Notes under the pieces: model-generated
Told to the model about the DNA's origin: nothing
Seen by the model: only the letters and a program-made list of their open reading frames with translations
Database searches by the model: none
Shown: one piece after another, positions 45,740 through 54,759 of the stretch
How positions within the stretch are numbered: position 1 is the first letter of the stretch
How the letters are laid out: every line of letters starts with the position of its first letter
Assembly (NCBI GenBank): GCA_018970395.1
Contig: JAGWWM010000006.1
Coordinates: 1-64,000 of the forward strand
DNA length: 64,000 nucleotides
Origin: Bacteroidota bacterium
Lineage (GTDB): Bacteria; Bacteroidota; Bacteroidia; Chitinophagales; Chitinophagaceae
Reading direction: 5' to 3'
Translations under genes and position numbers: made by a program

Positions 45740-46987
45740 TTATTTAATATGTTTTGTGAGCAAGCTGCCTAACAACGGGGTCACGAAGAATGGCAAATAG
45801 ATACTCCGGTAGCGTACGATGGCACCGAGTTGTGGTACGATGTAGCCGGTAAGCAGTAGCATGATCCCCGCAAGAAGGCAAAAAAATAGTATCGTTGGAT
45901 GCTGTCTTATTGAGCGGTGTTTTTTATAGATCCAAACCAATACCATTGCCCAGATCGTCCATATTTCCAAGGCGCTCAGCAGATAGTTGAAATTGAAACA
46001 TTCCGTTAAATAAGGTCTGAATAAAACATGATTTAAAGCGTAAGGTGTTTGCAAAACAAAACTTTTGAAAGAGGATGCGAGTAAAGGCTGCGGTAAGAGG
46101 GAATTACCTCCCAATGCCAGAAATTCCTTGTGTCGGATCACAATAGTTGCGGGAAAATTCAGTGAGGGGAAGATATATTGTGTATTAAAAAATAAAATCG
46201 CACCTGCTGCAGAAACCACTAAGAAAGGCAACCATTTCCTTCGTGTCGTCTGAGCCGACCAATACCCGGCAAAGAGTGCCGGAATTAAGGTAAGTACTAC
46301 ATAATTTCGGAGGGGTAGTAATAAAATCAGCCAAAGTAATATCAGGAATACCGAACGAAGGATTTTTTCTTTTCTCAACAAATAAAAGTGAAACTGATAA
46401 GCGATTAAACTGATGCATGAAAAAACCAGTCCGTCTTTATGAATCCCTGATGTCCAGAATAAAAAAGAGGGAATTAAAAACGTGCCGAGCGCAATCCATT
46501 CAGTTTTTACTTTAAACAAATCCGCCATTACTCGTATAAATGCGATAATGCCGAAATAGGTTAGAAAATTATAAAGAATGACATTGGTAAAATAATTGGA
46601 GCCGCTGAAAATATTCAATATCGACAGTGTCTTCACCATAATATTGTGGCGCAGATCGTTCCAGAAGGACTCGTGAGTGGAAAAGAAACGAAGTCCGTTT
46701 TCCGCATCATAACTAGTTTGAAAGAGAGAAAAGAAAAACTGAACCGGATGGGTCAATAATTGCCGTGTTTCTCCTATGCTTTCATAAAAATATTTCCAGG
46801 TGTCGGCTGTGTTGGCATGATCAGGCAATTGCCGGTGAAACCATCCGTACGCAATACCTGCAGCAACTTTAATAAGAAAAAAGCCAATCACCCATTGGGA
46901 CTGTAGTCCACTCTTCCGGATAAATGGAGCTTTGTGAAGCAGGTATGCCGTAAGCGTGACAATAAGTAAGAATAGGAGCAGATTCAT
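45740..46987 (-). CDS. Polytopic inner-membrane protein, possibly GT-C glycosyltransferase-like
   Basis: A 415-residue protein with about ten hydrophobic segments and a large loop between the second and third (about 50-110) containing DHANTADTWKYFYES, a position where GT-C-type glycosyltransferases and polysaccharide polymerases carry acidic catalytic residues. A mid-protein HKDGLVFSCISLIAYQFHFY segment is also notable. I do not recognise the family. It stands alone between glnN (same strand) and purL (divergent), so context gives no function; an envelope polysaccharide role is only a possibility. Confidence 0.65.
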   Translation of the reverse strand: MNLLLFLLIVTLTAYLLHKAPFIRKSGLQSQWVIGFFLIKVAAGIAYGWFHRQLPDHANTADTWKYFYESIGETRQLLTHPVQFFFSLFQTSYDAENGLRFFSTHESFWNDLRHNIMVKTLSILNIFSGSNYFTNVILYNFLTYFGIIAFIRVMADLFKVKTEWIALGTFLIPSFLFWTSGIHKDGLVFSCISLIAYQFHFYLLRKEKILRSVFLILLWLILLLPLRNYVVLTLIPALFAGYWSAQTTRRKWLPFLVVSAAGAILFFNTQYIFPSLNFPATIVIRHKEFLALGGNSLLPQPLLASSFKSFVLQTPYALNHVLFRPYLTECFNFNYLLSALEIWTIWAMVLVWIYKKHRSIRQHPTILFFCLLAGIMLLLTGYIVPQLGAIVRYRSIYLPFFVTPLLGSLLTKHIK

Positions 46988-47043
46988 GTCGAATCGAAAA
47001 TAAAATATTTATGGATCAATCTTCGCAATAAAATTTCATGCTT

Positions 47044-47051
47044 TACTTTTG
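47044..47051 (+). promoter_or_regulatory. TAnnTTTG -7 element of purL
   Basis: TACTTTTG, 15 bp before the ATG at 47067. A TTG at 47049 that extends the frame overlaps this element. Confidence 0.55.
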
Positions 47052-47066
47052 ACCTTCAATATTTTT

Positions 47067-49277
47067 ATGGAAGTTACTGTTCAAACCGCGAAGCAACTAC
47101 GATTAACAGAAGAAGAATTTGATTTAATTCAGAAAATGCTGGGCCGGATGCCCAATTTCAATGAACTCTGTGCCTTCAGTGGCATGTGGAGTGAGCATTG
47201 CAGTTATAAAAATTCCATCAAATGGCTGAAGACGCTGCCTCGTGAAGGCGGAAGAATGCTCGTGAAGGCCGGAGAAGAGAATGCAGGTCTCATGGATATC
47301 GGAGAAGGGCTTGGGGTTGTTTTTAAAATAGAAAGTCATAATCACCCTTCCGCCATTGAACCTTTTCAGGGTGCCGCTACCGGAGTGGGAGGAATTCACC
47401 GCGATATTTTTACCATGGGAGCGCGTCCTATTGCGGCATTAAACTCTCTTCGCTTTGGTAATTTATCTGCTGCTAAAACCCAGCACCTGCTCGAAGGGGT
47501 GGTGCATGGGATTGGTCATTACGGCAATTGTTTCGGAGTACCAACGGTAGGAGGGGAAGCCTACTTCGAATCCTGCTATCACACCAATCCGCTTGTGAAT
47601 GCGATGAGTGTAGGCATTGTAAAAGCCGGAGAAACGGTTTCTGCTACTGCGGAGGGTATTGGTAATCCGGTTTTTTTTGTGGGTAGTGCAACGGGTAAAG
47701 ACGGCATTGGCGGTGCGAGTTTTGCCAGCGCAGATATTACTGAAGAGAGCGCGGAAGAATTACCTGCTGTTCAGGTAGGCGATCCTTTTCAGGAAAAGAA
47801 ACTGCTTGAAGCTTGTTTGGAAGTTATTCAAACGGGCGCGGTCGTTGGGATGCAGGATATGGGGGCGGCGGGAATCATTTGTTCTACAGCTGAAATGAGT
47901 GCCAAAGGTGGGGTGGGTATGCGCATTGATCTGGATAAAGTGCCTACCCGTCAAAAAAATATGAAGACCTGGGAGTTGCTCTTGAGTGAAAGTCAGGAGC
48001 GTATGTTGATGGTGGTTGAAAAAGGGAAAGAAGCTTTGGTAAAAGCGGTCTTTGAGAAATGGGATTTGCCCTGTTCCCATATAGGTGAGGTTACAGATGA
48101 CGGATACCTGCGTTTTAATATGTACGGTGAGCTTGAAGCGGAGATACCTGCAGAAGCATTGGTGCTCGGCGGAGGCGCACCTCAGTATGATCGTGCATAT
48201 ACGGCTCCGGCTTATCTGGAAAAAATGGCTGCTTTCAATATCAGTTCTATACCCGAACCTTCTGATTTGAAAGCAATAGCAATGCAGCTGGTACAAATCC
48301 CGAATATCGCAGGGAAAAGATGGATTTATACCCAATACGACAGTATGGTTGGCGCAGCTAATCTTTTTACCAACGCGCCTACAGATGCTCCTTTAGTGTG
48401 GATCAAAGGAACCAATCGCGCGCTGGCGGTAACGGTAGATTGCAATAGCCGATATGTGCATGCTGATCCTTACAAAGGCGCTATGATTGCCGTGAGTGAA
48501 GCTGCCCGCAATATTGTTTGTAGCGGTGCCACTCCGTTGGGAGTAACCAATTGTCTCAATTTTGGAAATCCCTATGACCCAGAAGTCTATTATCAGTTTG
48601 TCAATGCCATTCAGGGAATGGGAGCGGCCTGCCGCAAATTTGACACGCCCGTTACCGGAGGAAATGTAAGCTTTTACAATCAGAATCCGGATGGTCCGGT
48701 GTATCCAACTCCCACCATCGGAATGGTTGGCTTGCTGGAAGATCTGTCGAAAAAAATGACCTTGGATTTTAAGGAAGCAGGAGATTGGATTGTAATGCTG
48801 GGGTCATCAAGAAATGATATCAACAGCAGTGAATACCTTCATAAATTAAAGGGTGTAGAATATAGTCCTGCTCCTCATTTTGATTTGGAGGAAGAGTATC
48901 AGCTACAACAACTTATTCACCAACTGATAGAAAAGGGATATGTGCAATCGGTACATGATATCAGTGAGGGCGGATTGTTTGTCAATCTGCTCGAGTCTTC
49001 CTTTCACGGAGAGAAAGGTTTTGAAGTTACTACCGCAGATGCAACGATTCGTAAAGATGCTTTCTGGTTTGGTGAAGCACAAAGTAGGGCAGTTGTAACG
49101 GTTCGCCCTGATCAACTGGACGCATTGAAGCAGGTGGCAGGCAATCATCCCTATACCGTGCTGGGAAGAGTAACCAACGGAGAGGTCAGAGTGGATGCTG
49201 AAACTTGGGGTGAGATTGATACGTGGAAAAAGCTCTACGAAGAAGCATTGGAAAAGATAATGGGAGTCATTGTGTAA
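47067..49277 (+). CDS. purL: Phosphoribosylformylglycinamidine synthase subunit PurL (small type)
   Basis: Amidates FGAR to FGAM in purine synthesis using ammonia from PurQ. 736 residues from the ATG at 47067, the size of the small PurL that works with separate PurQ and PurS. Motifs: GMWSEHCSYKNS, KIESHNHPSAIEPFQGAATGVGGI, MGARPIAALNS, DMGAAGIICSTAEMSAKGGVG, and in the second half TGGNVSFYNQ and VHDISEGGLFV. purQ lies 8.5 kb downstream at 57832 and not beside it, and no purS is seen in the window. Confidence 0.96.
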   Translation: MEVTVQTAKQLRLTEEEFDLIQKMLGRMPNFNELCAFSGMWSEHCSYKNSIKWLKTLPREGGRMLVKAGEENAGLMDIGEGLGVVFKIESHNHPSAIEPFQGAATGVGGIHRDIFTMGARPIAALNSLRFGNLSAAKTQHLLEGVVHGIGHYGNCFGVPTVGGEAYFESCYHTNPLVNAMSVGIVKAGETVSATAEGIGNPVFFVGSATGKDGIGGASFASADITEESAEELPAVQVGDPFQEKKLLEACLEVIQTGAVVGMQDMGAAGIICSTAEMSAKGGVGMRIDLDKVPTRQKNMKTWELLLSESQERMLMVVEKGKEALVKAVFEKWDLPCSHIGEVTDDGYLRFNMYGELEAEIPAEALVLGGGAPQYDRAYTAPAYLEKMAAFNISSIPEPSDLKAIAMQLVQIPNIAGKRWIYTQYDSMVGAANLFTNAPTDAPLVWIKGTNRALAVTVDCNSRYVHADPYKGAMIAVSEAARNIVCSGATPLGVTNCLNFGNPYDPEVYYQFVNAIQGMGAACRKFDTPVTGGNVSFYNQNPDGPVYPTPTIGMVGLLEDLSKKMTLDFKEAGDWIVMLGSSRNDINSSEYLHKLKGVEYSPAPHFDLEEEYQLQQLIHQLIEKGYVQSVHDISEGGLFVNLLESSFHGEKGFEVTTADATIRKDAFWFGEAQSRAVVTVRPDQLDALKQVAGNHPYTVLGRVTNGEVRVDAETWGEIDTWKKLYEEALEKIMGVIV

Positions 49278-49333
49278 ATGACTTTTATGGCTCATTTTGC
49301 CAAATACCATTTTGGTTTTGAGAAAAGACAATC

Positions 49334-50365
49334 ATGACAAAAAAATCACAAATCATTGTTACCGGTGCGGCAGGTTTCATTGGAAGCTGTATGGTCGGTT
49401 GGCTGTTGGAAAATGGATACACCAATATCGTAGTGGTGGATGCTTTCGAAGCTGCCGGTAAATTACCCAATCTGGCGGGTAAGTCGATCAGCGAAAAAGT
49501 AGAGCGTTCTGTTTTTTTTGAATGGTTGCAAAAGTTGCCTGCTCCTCCCGCCTATATCCTTCATTTAGGAGCGAGAACAGATACGACTGAATTTGACTAT
49601 AGCATACATCAGCATTGGAATGTGGAGTACACGCAGCAAATCTGGAATTACTGCACCATTCAGCAAATCCCGCTCATTTATGCTTCCTCTGCTGCCACTT
49701 ACGGAGACGGGAGTCTGGGCTATAAAGATGACCATGCCTTACCTTTTCAACTCGAGCCGCTTAATCCTTACGGCGTATCGAAGAATGAAGTAGATAAATG
49801 GATTTTGCATGAAGAAGATCATCCTCCATTCTGGGCGGGATTAAAGTTTTTCAATGTGTATGGTCCGAATGAATACCACAAAGGCAGAATGGCTAGTGTA
49901 ATATGGCATGCGTATAATCAGATTCGTGAAACCGGGAAAGTGCGTTTATTTCGCTCTCATCGTCCTGATTTTAAAGATGGATGGCAGTTGCGCGATTTTA
50001 TTTATGTAAAGGATGTAGTGGAGGTAATTGGATGGTTCATGCAGCAGAGTAATCAAAGGTTGCAAAGAGGAGAAAGTCTTGACACTAACGAAAGTGTCGG
50101 ATTTAAATCCGGTTTATATAATTTGGGAACCGGCGCTGCAAGAAGTTTTTATGATCTGGCTGTGGCTACTTTTCATGCGCTAGGATTAGCGCCTAATATA
50201 GAATTCATAGATATGCCTGAGGACATACGCGATAAATACCAATACTTTACCGAAGCGGATATGCAAAAATTACGGCAGGCAGGGTTTATGAAGTCTTTCA
50301 CTAATCTGGAAGACGGGGTTAAGGATTACGTACAGCACTATCTGGTTAAGGAAAAATATTTGTAA
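49334..50365 (+). CDS. hldD: ADP-L-glycero-D-manno-heptose 6-epimerase
   Basis: Short-chain dehydrogenase-type epimerase for the LPS inner-core heptose. 343 residues. NAD(P) motif VTGAAGFIGSCMVGWLLE; LGARTDTTEFDY is the HldD-specific stretch; catalytic Tyr/Lys in NPYGVSKNEVDKW; heptose-type substrate segment FNVYGPNEYHKGRMASV and LRDFIYVKDV. Starts 56 bp after purL. Together with kdnAB-kdsA it shows the cell builds an LPS inner core with heptose and Kdo or Kdo8N. Confidence 0.93.
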   Translation: MTKKSQIIVTGAAGFIGSCMVGWLLENGYTNIVVVDAFEAAGKLPNLAGKSISEKVERSVFFEWLQKLPAPPAYILHLGARTDTTEFDYSIHQHWNVEYTQQIWNYCTIQQIPLIYASSAATYGDGSLGYKDDHALPFQLEPLNPYGVSKNEVDKWILHEEDHPPFWAGLKFFNVYGPNEYHKGRMASVIWHAYNQIRETGKVRLFRSHRPDFKDGWQLRDFIYVKDVVEVIGWFMQQSNQRLQRGESLDTNESVGFKSGLYNLGTGAARSFYDLAVATFHALGLAPNIEFIDMPEDIRDKYQYFTEADMQKLRQAGFMKSFTNLEDGVKDYVQHYLVKEKYL

Positions 50366-50379
50366 GGGTTGATGCTTTA

Positions 50380-51321
50380 TCAGCGAAGCACAATTGCGTC
50401 ATTGCCAATTTTATGTCCGTTATTATAAATAATTACTTTGTAAGTGCCACCGGTGAGTCGGGTAGTAGGTTTCCATTCGACCGATACGGGTGAGAAAAGT
50501 CCGGGTTTGAAATTTACGGCTATTTTTTTCGTGTATTCTTTTTCTCCTTCTTCCACACTGTTGAATTTCCCGCTCCCCAGCTCATTGAGGGTAACTATTT
50601 TGTCAGAAGGATCAATGATAACAATGAATAATTCTTTTACCGACTCTTTTCCGGCACGACTGTAAACGTCAAATGTCAGTCTTAATAAGTCTACTTTGTT
50701 TGCTTTTGATTTTTGAACTTCCTTGCCGCTTTTTCTGAGATCAAAGGCATTGATTTGAATATTGGAAGCGAATAGGGTGGCAGCTTCTTCTAATTCAGCT
50801 TTGATTTCCGCTTTGGATTTTTCGTTTTCACTGAGTTTTCTCTGAAGATTTTCCTGCTTCGAAATTAAGATTGATTTGTCATTTTGCAGCTGTAGATTTT
50901 CTGCTTTTAATTTTTCAATTTCTGCTACATAGCCGCTTATCTGATTATTGAGCTGCGCGATTAGTTTTTTTGCTTCTCCCAATTCACGATCCGATTTTAT
51001 TTGATTGTTCAGAATGCGTTGAATCCGATTTTTCATGGCTGACAGTTCATCGTCTTTTGTCTGTACCAAACTGTCAAGACTTCTATTCATATTGGTGAGT
51101 TCGTCTAATCGCAACAAGGCGGCATTGTATTCAGACTGAAGCGCGTTTCTGGCGCTGTCTGCAGTATTGATTTTAGCCGTCAATGCTGCTTCATTTTTTT
51201 TCGTTTGTGCCTGATCCCAAAAGATATAAATCCAGGATGCAATCAGGGAAATAGTTAAGACGATATAAAAAAGCTTTTGATTGTCTTTTTGAGGTACGGA
51301 TGTTGGATTGTAAGGATTCAT
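50380..51321 (-). CDS. Membrane-anchored coiled-coil protein of unknown function
   Basis: A 313-residue protein from the ATG at 51321; a TTG at 51339 adds six residues and is less likely. One transmembrane helix (about 20-38, FYIVLTISLIASWIYIFW) is followed by a long coiled coil (about 42-190, KSDRELGEAKKLIAQLNNQI) and a C-terminal beta-rich domain (about 195-313, VDLLRLTFDVYSRAG ... GGTYKVIIYNNGHKIG). I do not recognise the family. The C-terminal domain presumably faces the periplasm. It converges on hldD with a 15-bp gap. Confidence 0.75.
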   Translation of the reverse strand: MNPYNPTSVPQKDNQKLFYIVLTISLIASWIYIFWDQAQTKKNEAALTAKINTADSARNALQSEYNAALLRLDELTNMNRSLDSLVQTKDDELSAMKNRIQRILNNQIKSDRELGEAKKLIAQLNNQISGYVAEIEKLKAENLQLQNDKSILISKQENLQRKLSENEKSKAEIKAELEEAATLFASNIQINAFDLRKSGKEVQKSKANKVDLLRLTFDVYSRAGKESVKELFIVIIDPSDKIVTLNELGSGKFNSVEEGEKEYTKKIAVNFKPGLFSPVSVEWKPTTRLTGGTYKVIIYNNGHKIGNDAIVLR

Positions 51322-51480
51322 TGTGTGAGATTTTGGCAAATAAAGTTATATCATACGGTACGGTGTAAAAATAGGATTTTGATACCCCTGGTCAGAACAA
51401 TTATCACATCAATGTCATAAAATAAATATAAATCCTTAGGGAAGCATAAGCAATCCGATTCAATTTAAGGGGGGGGAGGG

Positions 51481-52272
51481 TTAGCTGTTCATCATTGCCG
51501 CTACAGCCATGTGGCCGATTTCACCCATGGAAAGGCTGTAATCATTAACGTATAAATCAATGTGTTGCCTCATGACGTCTTCACTCATTTCCTGTGCGTT
51601 TTTCTTTACGAAATCAGGTAACAAGGGGTCGTGTTGTCGCGCATAAATAAGACTATTATGAATCAGCTGGTTGATGTTGTCCCGTTGCGCTAATATTCTT
51701 TTATGAATTACAATGCTGCCCAACGGTATCGGTAATCCTGTTGTTTTTTCCCAGAAGTTACCCAAATCCATCAAGCGAATCAACCCTTTCTCCTGATAAG
51801 TAAATCGGTTTTCATGAATGATGACCCCTGCATCCACCGTATTATTCAAGATGGCAGTTTCAATTTCATGAAAAACCATAAACTGTTTGCGTTGAGCGTT
51901 AGGAAATGCTTTATTGAAAAGAAAATGAGCAGTTGTGTTTTCCCCGGGGATAGCAATTCTAAGGCTGTCAATTTCAAGCGAATTGATCTGGTTGGCTATT
52001 GCTGTTGTGGTAATAAGCAGCGGACCCACGCCAAGCCCCATTGCACTTCCGCTATCCAGCAGCACATAGTTTTCTTTTATCAAAGGATATACACCAAAGC
52101 TGATTTTAGTAATATCCAATTTTTCGTGCAGTGCCCATTCATTGAGTGTTTGCACATCTTCTAAATGAAGGGAAACATCTATGTCGTGATGATCTATTTT
52201 CCTATTGACCCAGGCGTCGAAAATATAGGTGTCGTTTGGACAGGGGGATATGCCTAGGGAAAATTGCATCAA
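51481..52272 (-). CDS. mqnD: 1,4-dihydroxy-6-naphthoate synthase (menaquinone, futalosine route)
   Basis: Converts cyclic dehypoxanthine futalosine to 1,4-dihydroxy-6-naphthoate. 263 residues, periplasmic-binding-protein-like fold. The family opening SLGISPCPNDTYIFDAWV and DAGVIIHENRFTYQEKGL are clear, and the active-site histidine is probably that of VIIHENR. It overlaps mqnB by 4 bp, so the two are translationally coupled. This marks the futalosine pathway and not the classical MenA-F pathway; mqnA, mqnC and mqnE are not in the window. Confidence 0.94.
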   Translation of the reverse strand: MMQFSLGISPCPNDTYIFDAWVNRKIDHHDIDVSLHLEDVQTLNEWALHEKLDITKISFGVYPLIKENYVLLDSGSAMGLGVGPLLITTTAIANQINSLEIDSLRIAIPGENTTAHFLFNKAFPNAQRKQFMVFHEIETAILNNTVDAGVIIHENRFTYQEKGLIRLMDLGNFWEKTTGLPIPLGSIVIHKRILAQRDNINQLIHNSLIYARQHDPLLPDFVKKNAQEMSEDVMRQHIDLYVNDYSLSMGEIGHMAVAAMMNS

Positions 52273-52931
52273 TATTTTTTTTGAATATTCATCAATAATT
52301 TCAATAACTCCTCATTCAAGTTACTGATCGCTTCTTTCATATTCCACTTCTTCTTATTTCTTTCCGCAATATAATTGCTGATCGCTCTAAGTTGAATGAA
52401 CGGAATCTTTTCCATTCGTGCTACATAGTGCAGGGCAGCACCTTCCATTGATTCAACAATCGGACTGAATTGCTGTTCATAGATCCGGACTCTTTTTTTA
52501 TCGGTCGTTATTTCATTGACTGATATGCCGTTTACTTTTTTCCCTTTAAAAAGTTTTATTAATGCGGTATCGTTGGGCAATTTTCCTTTTTTGAAAGGAG
52601 GCTGCTCTTCGGGCAACAGTTTTAGATCGAATAAAGTCTTGAGTGTTTTTAACTCCATTACACTTTGATCTGCAATGGTTTCATTTTTTACCGCCACTAC
52701 GGTGGCTAAAGGCATCGATAAATCAAAACAACCTCCAACACCTGCTTGTATGATGCAGTCGGGTCTTTTTAGATGCAGGTATTTGGTAAGTGCATAGGTG
52801 GTTGCAGTGAGACCAATCCCTCCAATCAGCACATCTATATCGGGAATTTGTTTGAGAACTTTTTTATCCCGAATCGTCTCCATAATCGGAGCAATTTCGA
52901 TGGGGGTAGCAGCGAGGAGGAGAGAAGTCAT
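52269..52931 (-). CDS. mqnB: Futalosine hydrolase
   Basis: Nucleosidase of the MTA/SAH phosphorylase-like fold that removes hypoxanthine from futalosine. 220 residues. LAATPIEIAPIMETI opening, DVLIGGIGLTATTYALTKYL, QAGVGGCFDLSM, and the active-site glutamate/methionine segment ESMEGAALHYVA; LRAISNYI near the end. The start ATG lies about 12 bp from a GTTG-word repeat, which forms its leader. Confidence 0.93.
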   Translation of the reverse strand: MTSLLLAATPIEIAPIMETIRDKKVLKQIPDIDVLIGGIGLTATTYALTKYLHLKRPDCIIQAGVGGCFDLSMPLATVVAVKNETIADQSVMELKTLKTLFDLKLLPEEQPPFKKGKLPNDTALIKLFKGKKVNGISVNEITTDKKRVRIYEQQFSPIVESMEGAALHYVARMEKIPFIQLRAISNYIAERNKKKWNMKEAISNLNEELLKLLMNIQKKY

Positions 52932-52944
52932 GGGAGAGGTTGTT

Positions 52945-53040
52945 GGTTGTAAGTTGTATGTTGTATGTTGTATGTTGTATGTTGTATATGTAAAATTAAC
53001 TATTAACCTCCAACCTATAACCTACAACTTTCAACCTATT
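52945..53040. repeat. GTTG-word repeat with inverted halves
   Basis: Left half: GGTTGTTGGTTGTAAGTTG followed by four GTATGTTGTATG-type units. Right half: CCTCCAACCTATAACCTACAACTTTCAACC, the reverse-complement word type. Together they form a long imperfect stem-loop in the gap between divergent mqnB and the first PTPS gene. Confidence 0.75.
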
Positions 53041-53045
53041 TTTCC

Positions 53046-53053
53046 TATTTTTG
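53046..53053 (+). promoter_or_regulatory. TAnnTTTG -7 element of the PTPS-PTPS-folE group
   Basis: TATTTTTG directly after the GTTG-word repeat, about 63 bp before the first ATG (53116). Confidence 0.5.
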
Positions 53054-53115
53054 CAGACTCAATATTGTTCATCAAGTGCTTCCGCCCAATGCTGTGAAGC
53101 GCAAAAAAGTAAAGC

Positions 53116-53529
53116 ATGGTTTACTTAACACGACTGGAGCATTTCAATGCTGCACATAAATTAGCCAATCCCAACTGGACTAAAGAAAAAAATGAAGCGA
53201 TGTTCGGGAAATGTGCGAATGAAAACTGGCATGGTCATAATTACGAACTCTTTGTAACCATCAAAGGAACGCCCGATCCGGATACAGGATTTCTTTTTGA
53301 TGTAAAACAATTAAGTGAGCTCATCAAAGTATATGTGATTGATCAGCTGGATCATAAAAACCTCAATATAGATGTGCCTTTTTTAGCCGGCAAGATGTGC
53401 TCTACGGAAAACCTGGCCATTGCGATCTGGCAACAATTAGCGCCCCATTTGCCGTCTTCCGTACAATTGCATTGCATCAAACTTTACGAGACGCCCCGCA
53501 TTTATGTAGAATATTTTGGCGGACAATAA
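53116..53529 (+). CDS. 6-pyruvoyl/6-carboxy-tetrahydropterin synthase, first paralogue
   Basis: A 137-residue T-fold enzyme acting on dihydroneopterin triphosphate, the product of FolE (next but one). Zinc histidines: FNAAHK and HGHNYEL; catalytic Cys in MFGKCANEN; the Asp-His pair in LDHKNLN; Glu in STENLA and ETPRIYVEY. All are present. The FGKC...HGHNY spacing and DHKNLNIDVPF resemble eukaryotic-type 6-pyruvoyl-tetrahydropterin synthase more than E. coli QueD. It may serve queuosine or pterin-cofactor synthesis. A second copy follows in tandem. Confidence 0.88.
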   Translation: MVYLTRLEHFNAAHKLANPNWTKEKNEAMFGKCANENWHGHNYELFVTIKGTPDPDTGFLFDVKQLSELIKVYVIDQLDHKNLNIDVPFLAGKMCSTENLAIAIWQQLAPHLPSSVQLHCIKLYETPRIYVEYFGGQ

Positions 53530-53581
53530 ACCTTTTCTTTTTCTTTTTGTTTAACTTATCAAAGCCTTTTGGGCTTAAAGT

Positions 53582-53998
53582 ATGAATACTCGTAAAGTAG
53601 CCGTTTACCGTCATGAGCATTTTAATGCTGCTCATCGGTTGCATCAACCCGAATGGTCGGAGGATAAGAATAGGGAAATATTTGGCAAATGCAATAATCC
53701 CTCTTATCACGGACACAATTATGAATTGATTGTGAAAGTGACAGGTGTTCCTGACTCGCTTACAGGTTACGTGATGGATTTGAAATTGTTGAGTGACTTG
53801 ATTAAAGAAACCGTACTGGATCGATTTGATCACAAAAACCTCAATCTGGATACGCAGGAGTTTAAAGATCTGAATCCGACTGCTGAAAATATTTGTATCG
53901 TTATTTATGACTTATTAAGACCGCATATTCCCGCTGATAAGGAGCTGCAGATTCGTTTGTATGAAACTCCAAGAAATTTTGTCGAGTATCCGGCTTAA
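53582..53998 (+). CDS. 6-pyruvoyl/6-carboxy-tetrahydropterin synthase, second paralogue
   Basis: A 138-residue paralogue of the preceding gene with the same active-site set: [39 protein letters not shown] and ETPRNFVEY. The stretch FGKCNNP..HGHNY is nearly that of human PTPS as I recall it. Since both copies keep every catalytic residue, they probably differ in product or partner and neither looks redundant. folE starts 14 bp downstream. Confidence 0.88.
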   Translation: MNTRKVAVYRHEHFNAAHRLHQPEWSEDKNREIFGKCNNPSYHGHNYELIVKVTGVPDSLTGYVMDLKLLSDLIKETVLDRFDHKNLNLDTQEFKDLNPTAENICIVIYDLLRPHIPADKELQIRLYETPRNFVEYPA

Positions 53999-54012
53999 TT
54001 CAAATTTTAATT

Positions 54013-54609
54013 ATGGCTTATAAAAAAATTGAACAATATGACAGCTCCGTAACTAATGGATTAGTGGAGCATTACAAAGATGTGTTGCGACTGCTCGATG
54101 AAGATGCGGAGCGGGAAGGTTTACAAAAAACACCTGAGCGTGTGGCAAAAGCCATGCAGTATCTGATGCAGGGCTACCACATGGATGCCAAAGCTATTTT
54201 GGAAAGTGCGAAGTTTCATGAAGATGTGAGTGAAATGATTATTGTAAAAGATATTGAGTTGTACAGCATGTGCGAGCATCACATGTTGCCATTTTTTGGT
54301 AAAGCACATGTTGCCTACATACCTAACGGCGTGATTACCGGTTTAAGCAAAATAGCAAGGGTAGTAGATGTGTTTTCGAGAAGATTGCAGGTGCAGGAAA
54401 GATTAACCACACAAATACTTGAAGCTATTCGGGATGCATTGAATCCGGTTGGCGTTGCAGTCGTGGTAGAAGCACAGCATTTATGCATGATGATGCGCGG
54501 CGTTCAAAAACAAAATTCGCTCACCACTACTTCGGCCTTTTATGGTCAGTTTGAAAACCAGGCAACAAGAAGTGAGTTTATGAAGCTGATCTCGAAAAAA
54601 CTCAGCTGA
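54013..54609 (+). CDS. folE: GTP cyclohydrolase I
   Basis: Makes 7,8-dihydroneopterin triphosphate from GTP, the substrate of the two upstream PTPS-type enzymes and the entry to folate. 198 residues. [20 protein letters not shown], zinc ligands in [20 protein letters not shown] and [13 protein letters not shown], and [16 protein letters not shown] are all intact. It is the third gene of the PTPS-PTPS-folE run. A GTTG-word repeat follows its stop. Confidence 0.96.
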   Translation: MAYKKIEQYDSSVTNGLVEHYKDVLRLLDEDAEREGLQKTPERVAKAMQYLMQGYHMDAKAILESAKFHEDVSEMIIVKDIELYSMCEHHMLPFFGKAHVAYIPNGVITGLSKIARVVDVFSRRLQVQERLTTQILEAIRDALNPVGVAVVVEAQHLCMMMRGVQKQNSLTTTSAFYGQFENQATRSEFMKLISKKLS

Positions 54610-54612
54610 TGA

Positions 54613-54670
54613 AGTAGGTTGGAGGTTGTAAGTTGGAGATTGTGGGTTGGAGGTTGTAAGTTGTAGGTAT
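54613..54670. repeat. GTTG-word repeat after folE
   Basis: Permutations of GGTTGGAGGTTGTAAGTTGGAG, directly after the folE stop. Confidence 0.65.
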
Positions 54671-54759
54671 ATAAATCAACGTTGTTACGTTTTGATGCTA
54701 TATTTTTACTAAATCATTTCATGATTATTGTATTGAATAGCGCAACACGTAAAATATAA

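Noticed and set aside
47760-48335. A 191-codon open frame on the minus strand inside purL
   Set aside because: It lies opposite strongly conserved purL sequence, has no recognisable domain and is best explained as a shadow of purL codon use.
52955-52985. Tandem GTATGTTGTATG units considered as a CRISPR array
   Set aside because: The units are about 8 bp with no spacers of constant length and no cas genes nearby; this is a low-complexity word repeat.
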